Shown piece after piece: positions 12,936-26,600 of a stretch of DNA of 64,000 nucleotides. Below the pieces are notes generated by a model that made no database searches, had not been told where the DNA came from, and was given only the letters and a program-made list of their open reading frames with translations. The stretch covers positions 372,001-436,000 of the forward strand of contig JAFEUB010001373.1 in the NCBI GenBank assembly GCA_024529925.1, given 5' to 3'. Within the stretch, counting starts at the first letter, position 1; every line of letters begins with the position of its first letter. Position numbers and translations under genes: made by a program. Origin of the DNA: Ophthalmolycus amberensis. Taxonomy: Eukaryota; Chordata; Actinopteri; Perciformes; Zoarcidae.

Positions 12936-13538
12936 CCTCCTGACTGATCCCGATCTGCTGTCAATGGAGACTGTCACTGTACTGCACCCTCCTTTTATCC
13001 TCCCTGCACCCTCCTCCTGCACCTCCTCTTAACCTTGCCAAGTGTTTCTGCAACCGTACACAAACACACATTATCAATAACATTATTTCCCAGCAGCAGT
13101 TGAGAAACTGTTGAACTCGGATGAACTATACGCTGTGAAGAAAAAGATAAAACAGTAGAACATCAATGAGGGTTTATGTGTTTGACTAACTTCTGGGCAT
13201 TCCGTTTCACTTTTTTCTTGTTCGGGACATTTTGAGTTCCTTCTAAATCTTGTTCTGGACCTGATAAATCAGCATATTACAAAAAAAACCAAACATATTG
13301 AACATGCACCCAGACAACTACTCAGGTGAGAGTCATGTTGAGTAACTTCTGGGAAAAGTATCTGGCAGGGCTTTTGGAGTTTCAACACCAGGGACTTTAC
13401 TCTATGATGAAATAATGATCAAAATAAAACAAGTTAATAAATACGTTGAAGTTATTGAAGTTGATTTTTTGATTCACACAGGCTCAATGACGTGAATGGA
13501 TGTTGCAAATGTATACAAACTTCATGAATATTCGCAGA
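12936..13538 (-). promoter_or_regulatory. promoter region of the left C3 copy
   Basis: These 603 bases upstream of the start codon are nearly identical to those upstream of the right copy. A GATAAAA TATA-like box lies at 12993-12999, about 60 bases before the ATG, which places the transcription start within a few tens of bases of the ATG. Similarity to the right copy stops at 13538. Beyond that, the left gene is preceded by the 3' flank of the right gene. Confidence 0.6.
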
Positions 13539-15134
13539 TTGATCCACCGGTTAAACACATTCATTAGGTATTAATTCATAAACACTACCTGCTATTAAAG
13601 CGTGGCACTGGAAAATCTAAATGTGGCACAACAACCGCTATGACACATTAAAAAGCACAGTGTGAAAAAGGTGGTTAGGACCTCATAAACTCAGATACAG
13701 CACCTGATACAACACCTGAAGCAGTGCTGAACTCCCAGTCACATAAATCACACGTTTTTATTTAGTTTCTGTTTTATTGTATAGAATGATAAATATTTCA
13801 GAATTTCCATCTCTGTGTTTATTTCCCCTTAGACTGACTGGGTTGTCCTATTTCATAGTTGCTGGGTTGGGAGGCACTTCAGATCCAATCTATGTGCACA
13901 AACACTGAAAAAGGGAGTTTTTCAATATATGTCTCCTTTGAGACATATATTTATATATGCAAATAACACATTTATTTGCTGGTTTTCGTCATTGAATGTG
14001 GCAGTAAATTGAATATCTTTAGGTTTTGGAACGTTGTTGGGACAAATCAAGCAATTCGAAGGTGTCCCCTTGGCCTGTAATTGTATTTACCGGTAAAGAT
14101 ATTTTGGAAAAGTTAGCTTGACTCTTTTCAAAGTTAAATAGTATGCCCAAAAGCAAGTCTAAAGCTCACAATAAACACATTGAATCTCATTTGTTTAATT
14201 CAAGAATTGTTAAAACAGCCCGTTACAGTTATATGGTGTTGTTGCGAACAAACAATGAGAAGCAGTGACCTCTCAACAGGTTGCTTGGCAACTTCATGGT
14301 AAATACAGGTAAACTATTGTGCCAAGCAGCTGGCTGTCAAGTCAAAGTAACAGCATGTCAATCACCGTAAATCACAATTTTACAGTTATTATGTTTTGTT
14401 AAGAACCAAGCTTTCCATTTGCTTTAAGCCTTTTTCGAAGCTGAGAGCCATCTGGCTCCAACTACATGCTGAGCATGTGAGACGAGTATCAGTCTAACTG
14501 TATGCATTAAAGCAGATAAATGTATTTTCCACAATGTTTGAATTTAGAACAATTTTGGTCACTAGAACACCATCACTACATAATTAAAAAAACAGTGGTA
14601 TGACTAGATGAGCAAATGCAAAGAGATAATTTAATTATGCACCACAAGATGAAAGGGGAGCTTTTCTTCTTGGGAAATTTAACAGTATTTTGTGTATCAG
14701 TAGGAATACATCTGCTCATTGATTATCGTCAAATCCATTTTTTGTCAACAATACTGTTGGACATGGATAAATTGATACATTTTTGATGAAAGTGCCAGCT
14801 TTATTACTGCTGCAGTTCTCAATAATTGATCGATATGAGCTGTTATATATTCGGAATCACAAGCGATTGAATTTTATTTCATTCTTTACTGTTTAACTTT
14901 CTATGCATCAGCCCACTGAGCTCGCTTAATTAACACAATCATACTTTATTAAACTTCTACTTCAAGTTTAACTTTTTACTATACATTTACCACAACCAAC
15001 ATAACAGTAATTACTTTGATCTGTAAAGAAGACACAGAGAATTATTGAGACCATTTAGTTTTAATCAATAGGCCCTTATGTCCCATAGCAGGGGAAGGAA
15101 AAAATCCAAAATAAAAACTACTTAAAAAGAGCAC
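13539..15134. other. intergenic DNA between the two C3 genes
   Basis: This A/T-rich stretch lies between the end of the right C3 gene and the promoter of the left copy. I see no exon with C3 similarity, no long open frame and no recognised repeat. It is the 3' flank of the right gene and, by position, the only novel upstream sequence available to the left gene. Confidence 0.6.
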
Positions 15135-15140
15135 TTTATT
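15135..15140 (-). terminator. polyadenylation signal of the right C3 copy
   Basis: AATAAA on the minus strand lies 13 bases beyond the TAG stop (15154-15156). The predicted 3' UTR is therefore only about 30-40 bases, followed by an A/T-rich tract. Confidence 0.7.
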
Positions 15141-15153
15141 TCGTTTGGTTTCA

Positions 15154-18100
15154 CTACTGCTTACATCCAAAGACTCGGTACTGCTCGGCCATCTCCGCCA
15201 TGCCCAAACAGGTAGGTCTGTGTTCATCAGTTTGACACTGTTCGTCTGTGGGCCAATACTCAATCCAGGTTCTCTCTCCGAGTACATACTGATGCCTGAG
15301 GAGAGCAAAGGGAAAAATGCATTGGTTCTTCGTGTGAACATCTGTAATACGCTGGAACATAACATGAAAAAGCCTCCTCCCTCCTTCACGTTAATTTACT
15401 CTGTCAATAGCAACATAAACACATAAACAAGAGGACAAGAAAGGCAAACTTGATTTAGTAATAGAAAGCAGTAAAACTGTAAAAAAAAAAACATTTAAAT
15501 ACACACACCACACACCACACACAAAGAACAAACTTACGATTGTGCTTGGTCATCTCTGTAAATATCGGTGGATGCGCCCATGATAAGGTAGTTGTTGCCC
15601 GGTGTCAGACCCAACGGCTCCCTGCAGTGTGGATAACTGAGCAATGTGCGCACTTTATTCAGAGGACCCACATCCTTGCTGCCTGTAATTGAAATATAAA
15701 AGAACATAGAAAGGGTAAGGATTTAATGCATAGCCAAAGGTGCAGTACAACACATTAGTGATGTATTGTCACATATTCCCAGTGCCACAGTGGAATCGTG
15801 CTTCACGATATAGTTGGACATACGCTTGTTCGATTTCTTGCAGAGAGTTAGATTGATACCTCTATTGATACCACGCTCATGACTGTACAGCAAATGTGCA
15901 GACGACAGCCGGCTAACTTAGCTTAGCATAAAGACTGGAAACAGTTAGCCTGGCTCTGCACAAAGGTAACAAAATCCACCTACAACCTCTAATATACTCT
16001 GTTTAATCAATAAAAAAAAATGAATTGGTAAAATATAATTCACCTTTTTAAAGTGTCAGTGTGAAGCAATTCGGGGGATCTAATGGCATAAATTAGTATA
16101 TTTTCTTATAGTAGTATAATCACCTGAAACTAAGAATCATGTTTTTGTTACCTCCGAATGGACCGTTTACAGTATATCTATAGAGAGCAGGTCCTCTTCA
16201 TTGAGTCTGCTGTGTTGCATTGCCATGTTTCTACAGTAGCCCAGAACGGACAAACCTAACGCTCCAGATGGAGCCATTCGCGTTGGCCACCGTAGTTCTC
16301 CTACACGCTTGACACACGGGAAAAGTTTCGGTTGGTTGCAATCTGCAACCTCACCAGTAACTTCCTGGAGTGTCAGCTTGTTACCAATGCGAGCTAACTG
16401 GGCTGGCTACTACAAACATGTGAGTGGTACCAGTCTTCTCATCCAACTCTCTGACAAAAAGCAAATATGCACATGTCCCAAAATGATAAATACCCACCTT
16501 CTTTGATGACTTGCAGTACCCGCACTTTGTAAATATCAGTGGACACACCGTCTGTAAACTCTTCCAGTACCACTCTGTATGCTTAGGACAGACAAGTTGC
16601 AGATTGTTAGCCGAGTTGCTTATACTTGCTAGTCTCTTACTCACACCAACATACATGTTTTGTATGAAAGTGCTTTGTAAATGCAGTCACGCTCACTTAC
16701 CAAAATCTATTTTATTGTTCAATTCAGTCTCACAGACCTTAGCTGTGCGCTGATCATTGCTGAGTTGTTCCTTCTTCTGCATACTGCAGTTCTCTGGAAA
16801 TACACAAAGTAAAAACACGACTGATGACCCTGAAATAAACCCATGTGCATGTGAGAGGGAGAGTTGGTGGGCGAGTGAAGCCGTATCTAAATCCCAATTT
16901 AAGTAATTCTTTATCCAGACTGATGCTCTGATCCGACAGGATCCTGCAGGTGCTTGTTGCCTCTCACAAAAAGTTCTGATCATTATGTTACAATCTGGTG
17001 ATTTACTGTAAACTAGTGTTCATTTTGAAAGCTGTTTTATATTTAGTCCTATTCAGCATTCACATGGAATCAGGCAGACGGTAGAAGCAGACGGACGCCT
17101 TCTGGACGGCACTGGACAAACCAACCAACAGTCATGCGGAATATGTTGCTACGGTGATGGAATAATCTATATTAAATAAAAGTATGTCATGTCTACTATT
17201 TTACGTAATTATCCTTGTAATGCATGTAATTATAAAATGCAGCTTTCTCTTAATTTTCTATTGGAAACAACAACAACTTTGTCCTTCCGTGAGGGAGCTA
17301 CACAACATCCGATTGTAAATTCTGTCGCAAATGATGTCAAAAAGTTAAAATGTTTTATCTTTGGACGGCGATGCTGTCTGCTGTTACCGTTGACGGTATT
17401 CTCTGCCGACCTCACCTGATTTTACTGTCCTGTTCTCGTCCGGTAAAATAATATCTGGTTTGTCGTCTGCCTGATTGTATGTGAATGCAGCATCTGTCTC
17501 AGTCTTTAGATGGAAAAGCTTATTTGTTGTAATCACATTTTAGGCATTTTCATCCTTCATAGTTACAGTTGACGACAACTCAAAATGTTTTTGTCCAGTT
17601 TTAGTCTACGAAAAGTCATTACATTTTAGTAAACTTTTAGTTAAAAATGTTTCTCCTCTTGATCTTGTCAGTTATTTTTCTATATCAGCAAAAAAAAACA
17701 ATAATTTTGTAATGTTAGCATTATCCAAAGAAAAACCCAGGTCGAATGATTAAGAATGCAGCTCAGTCCAGTCGCATCCACCGGGCCCATCGTGGGAGCC
17801 AAAGCGCCCCGCCCAACATGCAACATGCTGTGTGTGTGTGTGTGTGTGTGTGTGTGAGACAGTAGTTTGACATCATCCTGTTTACCTTCAGCACATGTGC
17901 ATTCATTATTTTGACAGAGCCGCATTAACTCTCCAGCTTTCCTCTCTGGATGGTAGAATTTCACACAACGTGTTTCTGCAATGGAGAAGAAAGACATTTG
18001 AAAAGGAGTTTGTGTTAGATCCAGTACATCAGAACATTTACATTAAATACTTTGAGAATGTAATATCGACTGCTCATCCGCAGTGTTGTCTACTCTGACA

Positions 18101-18449
18101 TCTATTGGCAGCAAAGTACATGGAAGCATCACGTGTTTCTACGTGACTCTGAGACTCACGGTCATAGTATTCATAAACAGACACAGCAGCTGGTTGGAGG
18201 ACGCCCACTTTCATCGTCTGATGGACCCTGAAAGTGATCTCCTCGTGTCGTGTGTGAGAAACCTGTGGACAAAGGTAAGATGGAGATAAACACACAAAGA
18301 ACAAGGCAGAGAGAAACATTATAAAGGCATGAAACAGGGGATGTCTTACCTTTTCCAGGTAGATGATGAGTGAGCCTCTTTCTGACAGCATTGTGTCCAT
18401 CTCATATTTCTCAATGGTGCGAGCACGACCTGTGGACAACTACACACAC

Positions 18450-18482
<33 letters not shown>

Positions 18483-21400
18483 GTCAGACAACTTTCTAAA
18501 CCATAAAAAACAACTTGTTTCTCCGAATAAACACAACTTGACTGAACTGCCTGTGGGTATATGTGTCAGTTCTTACTTGGTCCAGGTCCTTTGTGTTAAC
18601 AGTGAAGCCGGTTAGCAAGCCAATATCCAAGATTGACATGGATGCATCGCTGTTCTTGTCCTTATACCTACACAACGAACAGACAGAATAATAAAATAAC
18701 GGCATAAAGGAGATGGAGAGAAAGAATGACGTTAATTATGCTGGAGAATGTTCTATATGTAGTCATGTTACTGTAACACTGGTCAGTACGACATCTTTAT
18801 TGTACTCACAAAATCTCTATTCTCAGCGTGTATATCTCATCCTCATCCATTTTCTCAGCTGGAGCAAAAGTAATTAAGTATTTAGTTTATATGTTCCTCA
18901 TGAGGTAAGGGACTTGGCAGAAACAAACAAATAACCAGAAAGAGAGGGAGCGCACCACATTACCTGGGAGGAGCTGCACAGTCAAGTCAAACTTCTGACA
19001 GTCACTCTCCTCTTCTTTAGGATGAGCGTAATACAGCGACACCATCTGTCACATTGATAAAAGTGCGTCGCAAAATGGGATAAACTAATAGCAATGTGTC
19101 TTAAAAATAAAGTCCACACAAGGTTAAACCTGTATTTGGTCTCATCTGAGATTCAAAAAGGACAAATCAACAATCAACAGATGATAAAACTCAGAATCTG
19201 AAAACATATTGTGCTCACTGTCAACGTTGCTTCTCCTGAGCCGGTGGCAGTCACTGTCATATTCTGGTGTATATCATTGATCTGTGGGAATTTAAATATG
19301 CACACAAACACACACACACGGTCAGGGATCGGCAGAATAAAGCTACAGGAAACAACAGGAGTGGTGATACTAATGAGCCACAGAGAGGTCGTTTGTGTTT
19401 CCTCTCACTTTAGATGTTCTGGTGGCGTAGTGGTTGTTCCTGTTGAAGTTGAACTTGTCAGGCCTTGACCTGCCCGTGAACAGGATGTCCACATTCAGAT
19501 CATACTCTGGTTCTTTAGCATTGGCCCAGTACTCTGCTATTGCCTGGTACACCATTATGGTAGCCTGGAGAGAAAAAGAGTGAGAAAACAAGACTTAGAA
19601 AAAAAACAGTAATAAAGTAAACATAGGATGGAGGTATCAAGATGCAGAGAGAGGTCAGTGTTACCTGAGTTGATCCATAGCCTCCGCCCACCCACTGCTG
19701 CTTCTTGAACCATGTCACAATAGGTCTGGCTTCTTCAAAGGCCTTTATTAACAAAAGGAAAGTAAATGGTTGACATTTCCTGTGGTCTGTAGTTGCATAT
19801 AAATTGAAAAAAATAATTCATTTAAAATAGAGCGATGTCCTGATTCTGGTACATTTGTATTTTAGATTGTATCCTGCCAGTTTCCAAAGTTTCCAAGTCT
19901 ACCATAGAGCTTCTAAATCTGTTTTTCCTAATATGGCAAAATCAAACAGCAGCTACTTGAAACTTGAAACCATCATTTCAAGGCATTTGCGACACGCTCA
20001 CCTTGACCTTGACCAGAGCAAGAAGAGCATAAGCTGTGGCCTCCAGCGTGTAAACACGTCCTCTCGGTGTTGGCCAGTGGGACAAGTCTGGAGAAGACAC
20101 ACACAAAAAGCTTTTATTACAATTCTGTACCTTGAACAAAGCTTAATTCACTGATAATTCCCCAATCCCTCGTCTTAGAATATTTAATGTTATAGAAATA
20201 AAATAAAAAAGAAGAAAGTGAAATGTCCTCAATTTAAACATTTTTAACTCATCTTTCTATCTTTCTACATAAGAGCCCGACTGAGAACAGACTATTAAGA
20301 ACAATACAGATTATTGATATTACAGAGAATCTGATATTTGGTTTTAACACTTAACACAAACAAGCATTTCTGATAAAACATCCCTTAAATCTGTGTAAAT
20401 GAGTCACCGTTTCTAAATCACTTTTTTTAGCCAATAATATCGGCCAACACACCAGAGTGTTGGTCGGGCTCAAATACATTTATTATAGAAACTATTAGTA
20501 GATGTGTAATATCTAAACTCTACAACATAGAATCTGTTTCTGAAAATGAGTTGAAGAATATTGCTGTGTGACGACACCTGAGGAGACAAAATTGAAGAGG
20601 ATATCCTTGTTCAGTTTGTTTTCATTTGCCAGAGCATATGACGTCATTGCAACAGCATATGGGTTGGTGAGGCTGGGCAGACGCCTTTCCAGATAGACCA
20701 CTGCTTTGGCTATACTGGCAGGAAGACTCTGGACGAAAGAAAGGAAGGAGAATGAGGAGAGAACAGTCGGATAACAGTCATCCATCCATTTTAAATATCC
20801 CATTCTGTTCAGGAATGTTGTAACATTTGATCCTGGGACATTAGACTGAGTTACTATTTGAGTGTGGCACATTCCAAATGTGGAATGTGTCACGTGCTTC
20901 GAAAGAGTCATTTTGGCACAATTGACCATTCGATAAACCCCTCCCCTCGAACAGCAATTGCTATTGTGGTTCAGCAACTGTAACCAGACCCGAACTAGTA
21001 TTCAAGCTGTTTTTTTCAGCCATTCTAAAACTAAAAACACAAGAGCAAAGATATAAGGAATGGATTGATGGAGTAGAATCTGAAAATTAAGAAATAAAAG
21101 CAGGGGAGGGAAAAGAAAAAAGATCGTACGGTAGGCTACTCACGTTAACAGTGGCAGCGCATACTGTGCGTGACTCCTGCATGGCAATGAGGCAGAAGGC
21201 CGTCATGGAGGCATCTGTATCTGCGCCGAGAACATCACCCTACATGTACGGACACAAACGTGTTGATTTATACACGGTTTTAGCCAGTGACGTGGAATTG
21301 TTTCCATCTTGGTATTTTGTTATTGACGATAATTAAATCAGTTTACGTACCATCATCTCTCCGTGAATAACCGCTCCTTTGTCTTTAAACATGCCGTCAG

Positions 21401-23612
21401 GTTGCTGCGCGTTGAGAATCAGATACTTAATAGCTTCACAGATGTCTGCGTTTTGCACTGCCACCAGACTGTTGGCCATGGCGAACACCTTGGCAACATA
21501 GGCTGTCAGCCTTAGAAAGGAGAGGAGACGTTTAGTTTCCTTTATTTGCACATGAAACACACCATCGCCACATAGTCACACTTTAGGTTAAAGGAGAAAC
21601 ATTCGTGTGTGTATGAGTTCTTGGATATTTGAAAGCCTCACCAGGCGCTACTTCGGTGTGTGGGAAACACAGCAAAAGACCCATCCACTTTACGGTAATT
21701 AAGCTGGTGCTTGTAGCCTGGACACGAACAAGAACACACAACCAGTTTAAGAGCCCTGTTACATTTTACTCCTGTTATAATTGCATCTTTCAAATGATTC
21801 TGCTGGCGTACATTTTAGTTTGTAGTCAAACTTATATGGTATATGTATTGCATTCAGACCACTAATACTTAGTGTCTCTGCTTGGGTCTGTGGGGCAGTG
21901 GTAACATGCATTGCTGTCTGCTATACTGTTTTTCTTTTTCATACCACTTCTGCAACGTCAGAAACTTAAAAATCCCACATAGAGGGGCATCAATAAGATT
22001 CCTGGTATCTGTGCCAAAACCTACCAGTCGTGATGTGTTGGAGGGCTTCCTTACGTCTCTCAAAGCCCACAGATTCCCACTGATTGGTGTTGTCCAAATA
22101 AATTGCTGCAATGACAGGTAGAGTCATGGAGATCATGTTCTGCTCTCCACAGCCTGCGGGTTGTCTGATCAGACTACCCAAAGACGTTCCGCTAATGGCG
22201 CTCTCCACCAGTACAGAAACTTGTTCTCTCCCTGCATTCACACACACAAACAGAAAAAAATGAAACGTCACAAAACAACACGAAGAAACATCCAAAGAAA
22301 CATGCAATGGTCCCCAAAAACCAGGGCGGTGGTCAATTCTCAGTAAGAACAATGCCAATTTACAACATTTTAAGGCACTATGTCACATGACGTGCCCAAA
22401 TATGACATAACATCTCACCTGTCACAGAGATCTGTATGCTAGTAGGTGTGTCTTGAACCACATCTTTCTTAGGAATTCCACTGCTGAGAGTTTGTTCTTG
22501 TTTACCAGCTGAAGGGATAAACAGTGAGCAAGTTGAGGGATCAATTTGCAAGTGATAAAAACACAATGTTACCAAATTAGTGTATAATGTAGCTGTTTAT
22601 GGGTAAACTCACATACACCGTTAGTAGAGGGGTCTAGAACTATAATCTGAGGATATGGAACCAGTACTCCTTCAGGCTGGAACAACAACAGTTAGGACAA
22701 ACATTACAACTCACAACTATATTTCCGTAGTCTGCATACAGTATGGCTTGCTTGTTAAAATCTTCTCTTCATTTTGAGAAGACTGATACAGCACACACAT
22801 GTGTTTCCCTTTAATAACACGGGAGATCGCTGTTTCTCTTACCACCACCCGCAGAGTCTTCCTGATTCCGTCGTGGAGCGAGGAATCTTTAACAGCTGCT
22901 TTGACCTCAATGCTGTATTGTCCTTTTTTCATGGGAATAATAACGAATGGCACCGAGCGTGTAGTCTGGGGCTCAACTGTGACCTCTTGACGATACTTCC
23001 CACGTTTAGAGGCTGCACTGCACACATGCACCTCCTCTATGAGATCCACACGCACCTTGAAAACAGAAAGAGAGAAAGAGAGTCAAGTGTGTGTAACTGT
23101 CAAAGATGAAGACCCCCATTGAGCGGATAGTAGGGATCACAGTCATCAGTTTTATTTTAGGTCACCTACCAATGATGCGTCCATAATTTGAATAAATGTA
23201 ATGCTTAATATTGTTTCCTTTGGGATCAATTTTAACTTCAGAATGGAAAGGTACACTGGGACCAACCACCATCCACCAAAGACTAGAATAAGGAGTTCAT
23301 TTGTTTATTTTGAGTGCCACTCATTGTATGTCAGTCCAATATTTACTGTTGTTTTTGCACTTTTGTTTGAAATCGCTTGGAGAACAATATCTTGGTCTCA
23401 TGAAACGCCAGAGCAGAGGAACACAGACTTACGGTGGCAGGATCCTCGCTGTAGTTGTGGAGGATTGCCTTAATTTCCACCTGCTCTCCACGGACAGCAG
23501 AGTACGGCAGCTTGAGATCAATGAAGAATTCCTTAAAGACAATTACCTCTAACGGATCACCAACACAGATTCCTTTGAGATGAGATAAAAACAAGAGATG
23601 AATGAGGAAAAA

Positions 23613-23648
<36 letters not shown>

Positions 23649-26600
23649 GTAAAGGATGGGAGAGGTTTACAGAGTTTAGTCACTGAATCCTCACCGTGAG
23701 TTTTTGACAGACTAATGCCAGTGAACTGCCAGGTTGTGATTGAGTCTTGCAAAGGAACATGTTTTGTCTGTGATGTGGTGTCACTGAAACAAAGACAAGG
23801 GTTAACACTTTGAGAGGTAAAGGGTAGCTTTAAATCCTAGTGGTGTCAGTGTGAAGTTATCAGTATATTTTGTGTGTGCATATGTCAGTTGACTCACCAG
23901 TTAGGTGTTTGTGGAGGACAAGGAGGCAGTTTGATGTCTAACCACAGCCAACTTTCAGGGAAGTTGCTGCGAGTAACTATTTCATTGCTGTCCATGTAAC
24001 TGTTGTCATCCACCTCACCTAAAGTGTCATTAAAAATGTTACTATTTTTATTCGGTATGACCATGAATAGTAACCACTCAGAGCTTCACATCATCCCCTG
24101 TCCCCGTCTCTTACTGCGAGCAAGTAGGAGGCTGTCCTCCTTCCTGTCAGCTCGCTGGGCCTCCATCTCCTTGCAGCAGTGCAGGAAGGCCTTGACACAA
24201 GCTCCACCATCACTGATGTACTCGCTGCGCCTCTCACATGTGTAGTTGAGAAGGGTTTCCTTCATGCCATCCAAACAACAGTCACTCTCCAGCTGGTCTT
24301 TGTATTGACTCACTGGGAAGAAAGAGGGTTGTGGAGGAGAGACAGAGGTGAGAAGATGCAGACCACCAAGAAGAATTGTGAACTGGAAAGGCAAATTAGA
24401 AATAGAAATTGTGCTTCTTTAATTTGCATGCCCTCTTACATTAGACCCTTGATTTGATTTAGGGAAATCAAATAAACAAAGGACTAAATGGGACAGGGGG
24501 GGGAAAACTGACAAGAAAAGACGGTTCCTTCTCCCTTCAGTATGGAAAAGTAGGAGCATGAAGAAATAGACATATTAACTCAAGAAAGTGTGAAGTAAAA
24601 ACAGCTTCACCTGACGTTTATCTGTCTACGAATACATAGCATGACAAAGACGAGAACAGTGGAAGTCAATGGGACAAGCTGTCCAACGACACTGAAGAGT
24701 GCCTGAAGATGACTGATGATGTGTTTTGGGTAGTTTAGAGCTGTGGTTCTTACGTAAGCTGGTTGTGACGTCCATGATAGTAGTGGCCCGTTTCCTCCTG
24801 CTGGGGGCCGGACATTTCAATTCTGCAAACACAGACAAGTGTTTAACTTTAAAGGGTGTGAACTAAACTTGATTTGTGCTTTGTATAATTGATGTGAAAC
24901 TCTTTAAATCAGAGTGAGGTTATTAATCTGGTTAATAAAGTGCTGAAGGCAATATTCTAAAACCCCTTAAATAAGGAAGGGACCATGATCACCTAATGTG
25001 GCAGTCACACTAGTTCAAATGGAAACGCCTCAAAGGATTTAAAGCTACCCGTCACCTATTTTGAGATATGAGTTTGAGGTTTTGAAGAATTTAAAACTCT
25101 AGACAGCAACGAGAAATCTATCTACATGTCAAAATACTGAAAATATAATGCAATTTGGGTTATGATGCCGCTCTTCTACTATCTACTAGATGCTTACTCC
25201 TAAAACAAACGTCAGTTTTTGACAGCGTTTCAGAGAGCCGGTCACAGGACGTAGTTGTAACTCGGCGGTAAAACTCAAAACAGGAAACAGGAAACAGCGT
25301 CAGCAACTTGCATTGTGGGAAAAACAAGTAGTGTCACCTCGTCTGTAGGGTGTCCCAGAATCCCCAGAAGCCATGTTGGACTGAAATATCAGCCCAGCAT
25401 CGTAGAACACACCCATACCGTCCTTCCCTCCACCTGGTGTGCAGCCTGTGTCGTACTTCTCTACAATGTCCCACACCTGAGCAGGTCAGAGGTCAATCAC
25501 ACACACAAATACAAACAAGACATAGGGTTACCGTATGCAAGCTAAACAAACAAATCTATAAACTCACATGATCTCATATGTACACATAAACTCGTGCAAT
25601 CATTTACACGTAGCTTTTTATATGAAGCCCCTTTGAAATATTTTCGGAGAAAAATATGAAATGAAGAATTTGCCTTTTTCTGGGTGAGACGGTGCTTGTT
25701 GTTTAGGACGTAGACGCCTTTGTCAACTGCCACCAGTCCCACTGTGGCAGCCGGATCTCCTGTGACTTTCAGAACAAACATCTTGCGGGGCTCGTAGGAA
25801 TTTTTGGCTGATACCGATTCAAGCGTCAGCTGAATGTGAAGGGCAGGTCAGTGAATGAGACGTGCAGTTCTGTATTTCTTAAGCAGTTTCATACATAAAA
25901 AATATGTCTGAGAAATTTACAAATAACTTTATCAGCTTGTGTGTGGGTGTTTTGTTTGCCCGCTTAAACTCTACTACATCAACGGTGCGTGTCTCACCGA
26001 GCCCATGCAGGAGTCCTTGACATCCACCCAAACAGAGTCTGATACCACTTCATGGCTGTTTGTATGGTAGTAGGCTATGATGCGGAACGATGGCAGCATT
26101 TCTTTGGTAACAGAAACTGACAGGGCAATCAGAATTTGGCCTTCTGTCCTGTAGCGGCGGTTGCTCACCAGCTGACCTCTGCTCAAGATCTAGGGATGCA
26201 GATTTGAACATCAGCACTTATCAGACACGCATGTATATTTCACACACGACGTGGGAGGCAACCAAAAGAGTAATATATGTGCACACATGCATGTAAAACA
26301 TCTCTCACCAGGTATGTGATGTCAGTGTGATGGCTTTCCTTCCGGGTGAGGTAGAGGTTGATTTTCAGGTTCTCTCCTAATTTCAGCTCCGCTGTATCCA
26401 CACCTGCAAATGTGACATGTTGTGATAAAACACCCAAAAGATGTCGTGCATGGTGCACACTTTTCCACTGCTATCTCCTTTTCTGTACCATCTGATGTTA
26501 TGTCAGGATGTCCCTCACCTATGTGGATGTAGTTTTTGCTCGTTGTTGTATATGGGGAAGCTACCATGACGGCTGATGCTTGTCTTTCAGGGCGAAGAAC

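Larger units (their letters stand above)
1..13538. repeat. left unit (partial) of the C3 tandem duplication
   Basis: Base 1 matches base 19830 and similarity runs without a large gap to 13538 opposite 33372. The offset grows only from 19829 to 19834, through small insertions and deletions such as a CA repeat two bases shorter here. By eye introns differ at roughly one base in a few hundred. The unit contains the left C3 exons 1-30, their introns and the promoter. Confidence 0.95.
15154..16793 (-). other. c3: C3 right copy last four exons: C345C (netrin-like) domain
   Basis: Exons 40-43 (16701-16793, 16498-16581, 15538-15682, 15154-15295) encode the C-terminal C345C region, from the ENCSMQKKEQL segment to VFGCKQ and TAG at 15154-15156. 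In other species this domain carries factor B and properdin contacts and a terminal cysteine in FGC. The last exon starts at the CTCCTCAG acceptor giving S-HQYVLGERTW, which resembles human YIIGKDTW. The large intron between exons 42 and 41 is filled with two common fish repeats. Confidence 0.9.

Noticed and set aside
24600..24625. CACCTGACGTTTATCTG as an extra exon donor between C3 exons 17 and 18
   Set aside because: Exons 17 and 18 already join in frame (phase 1) to give TSLLSQYKDQ; no additional coding segment is needed.
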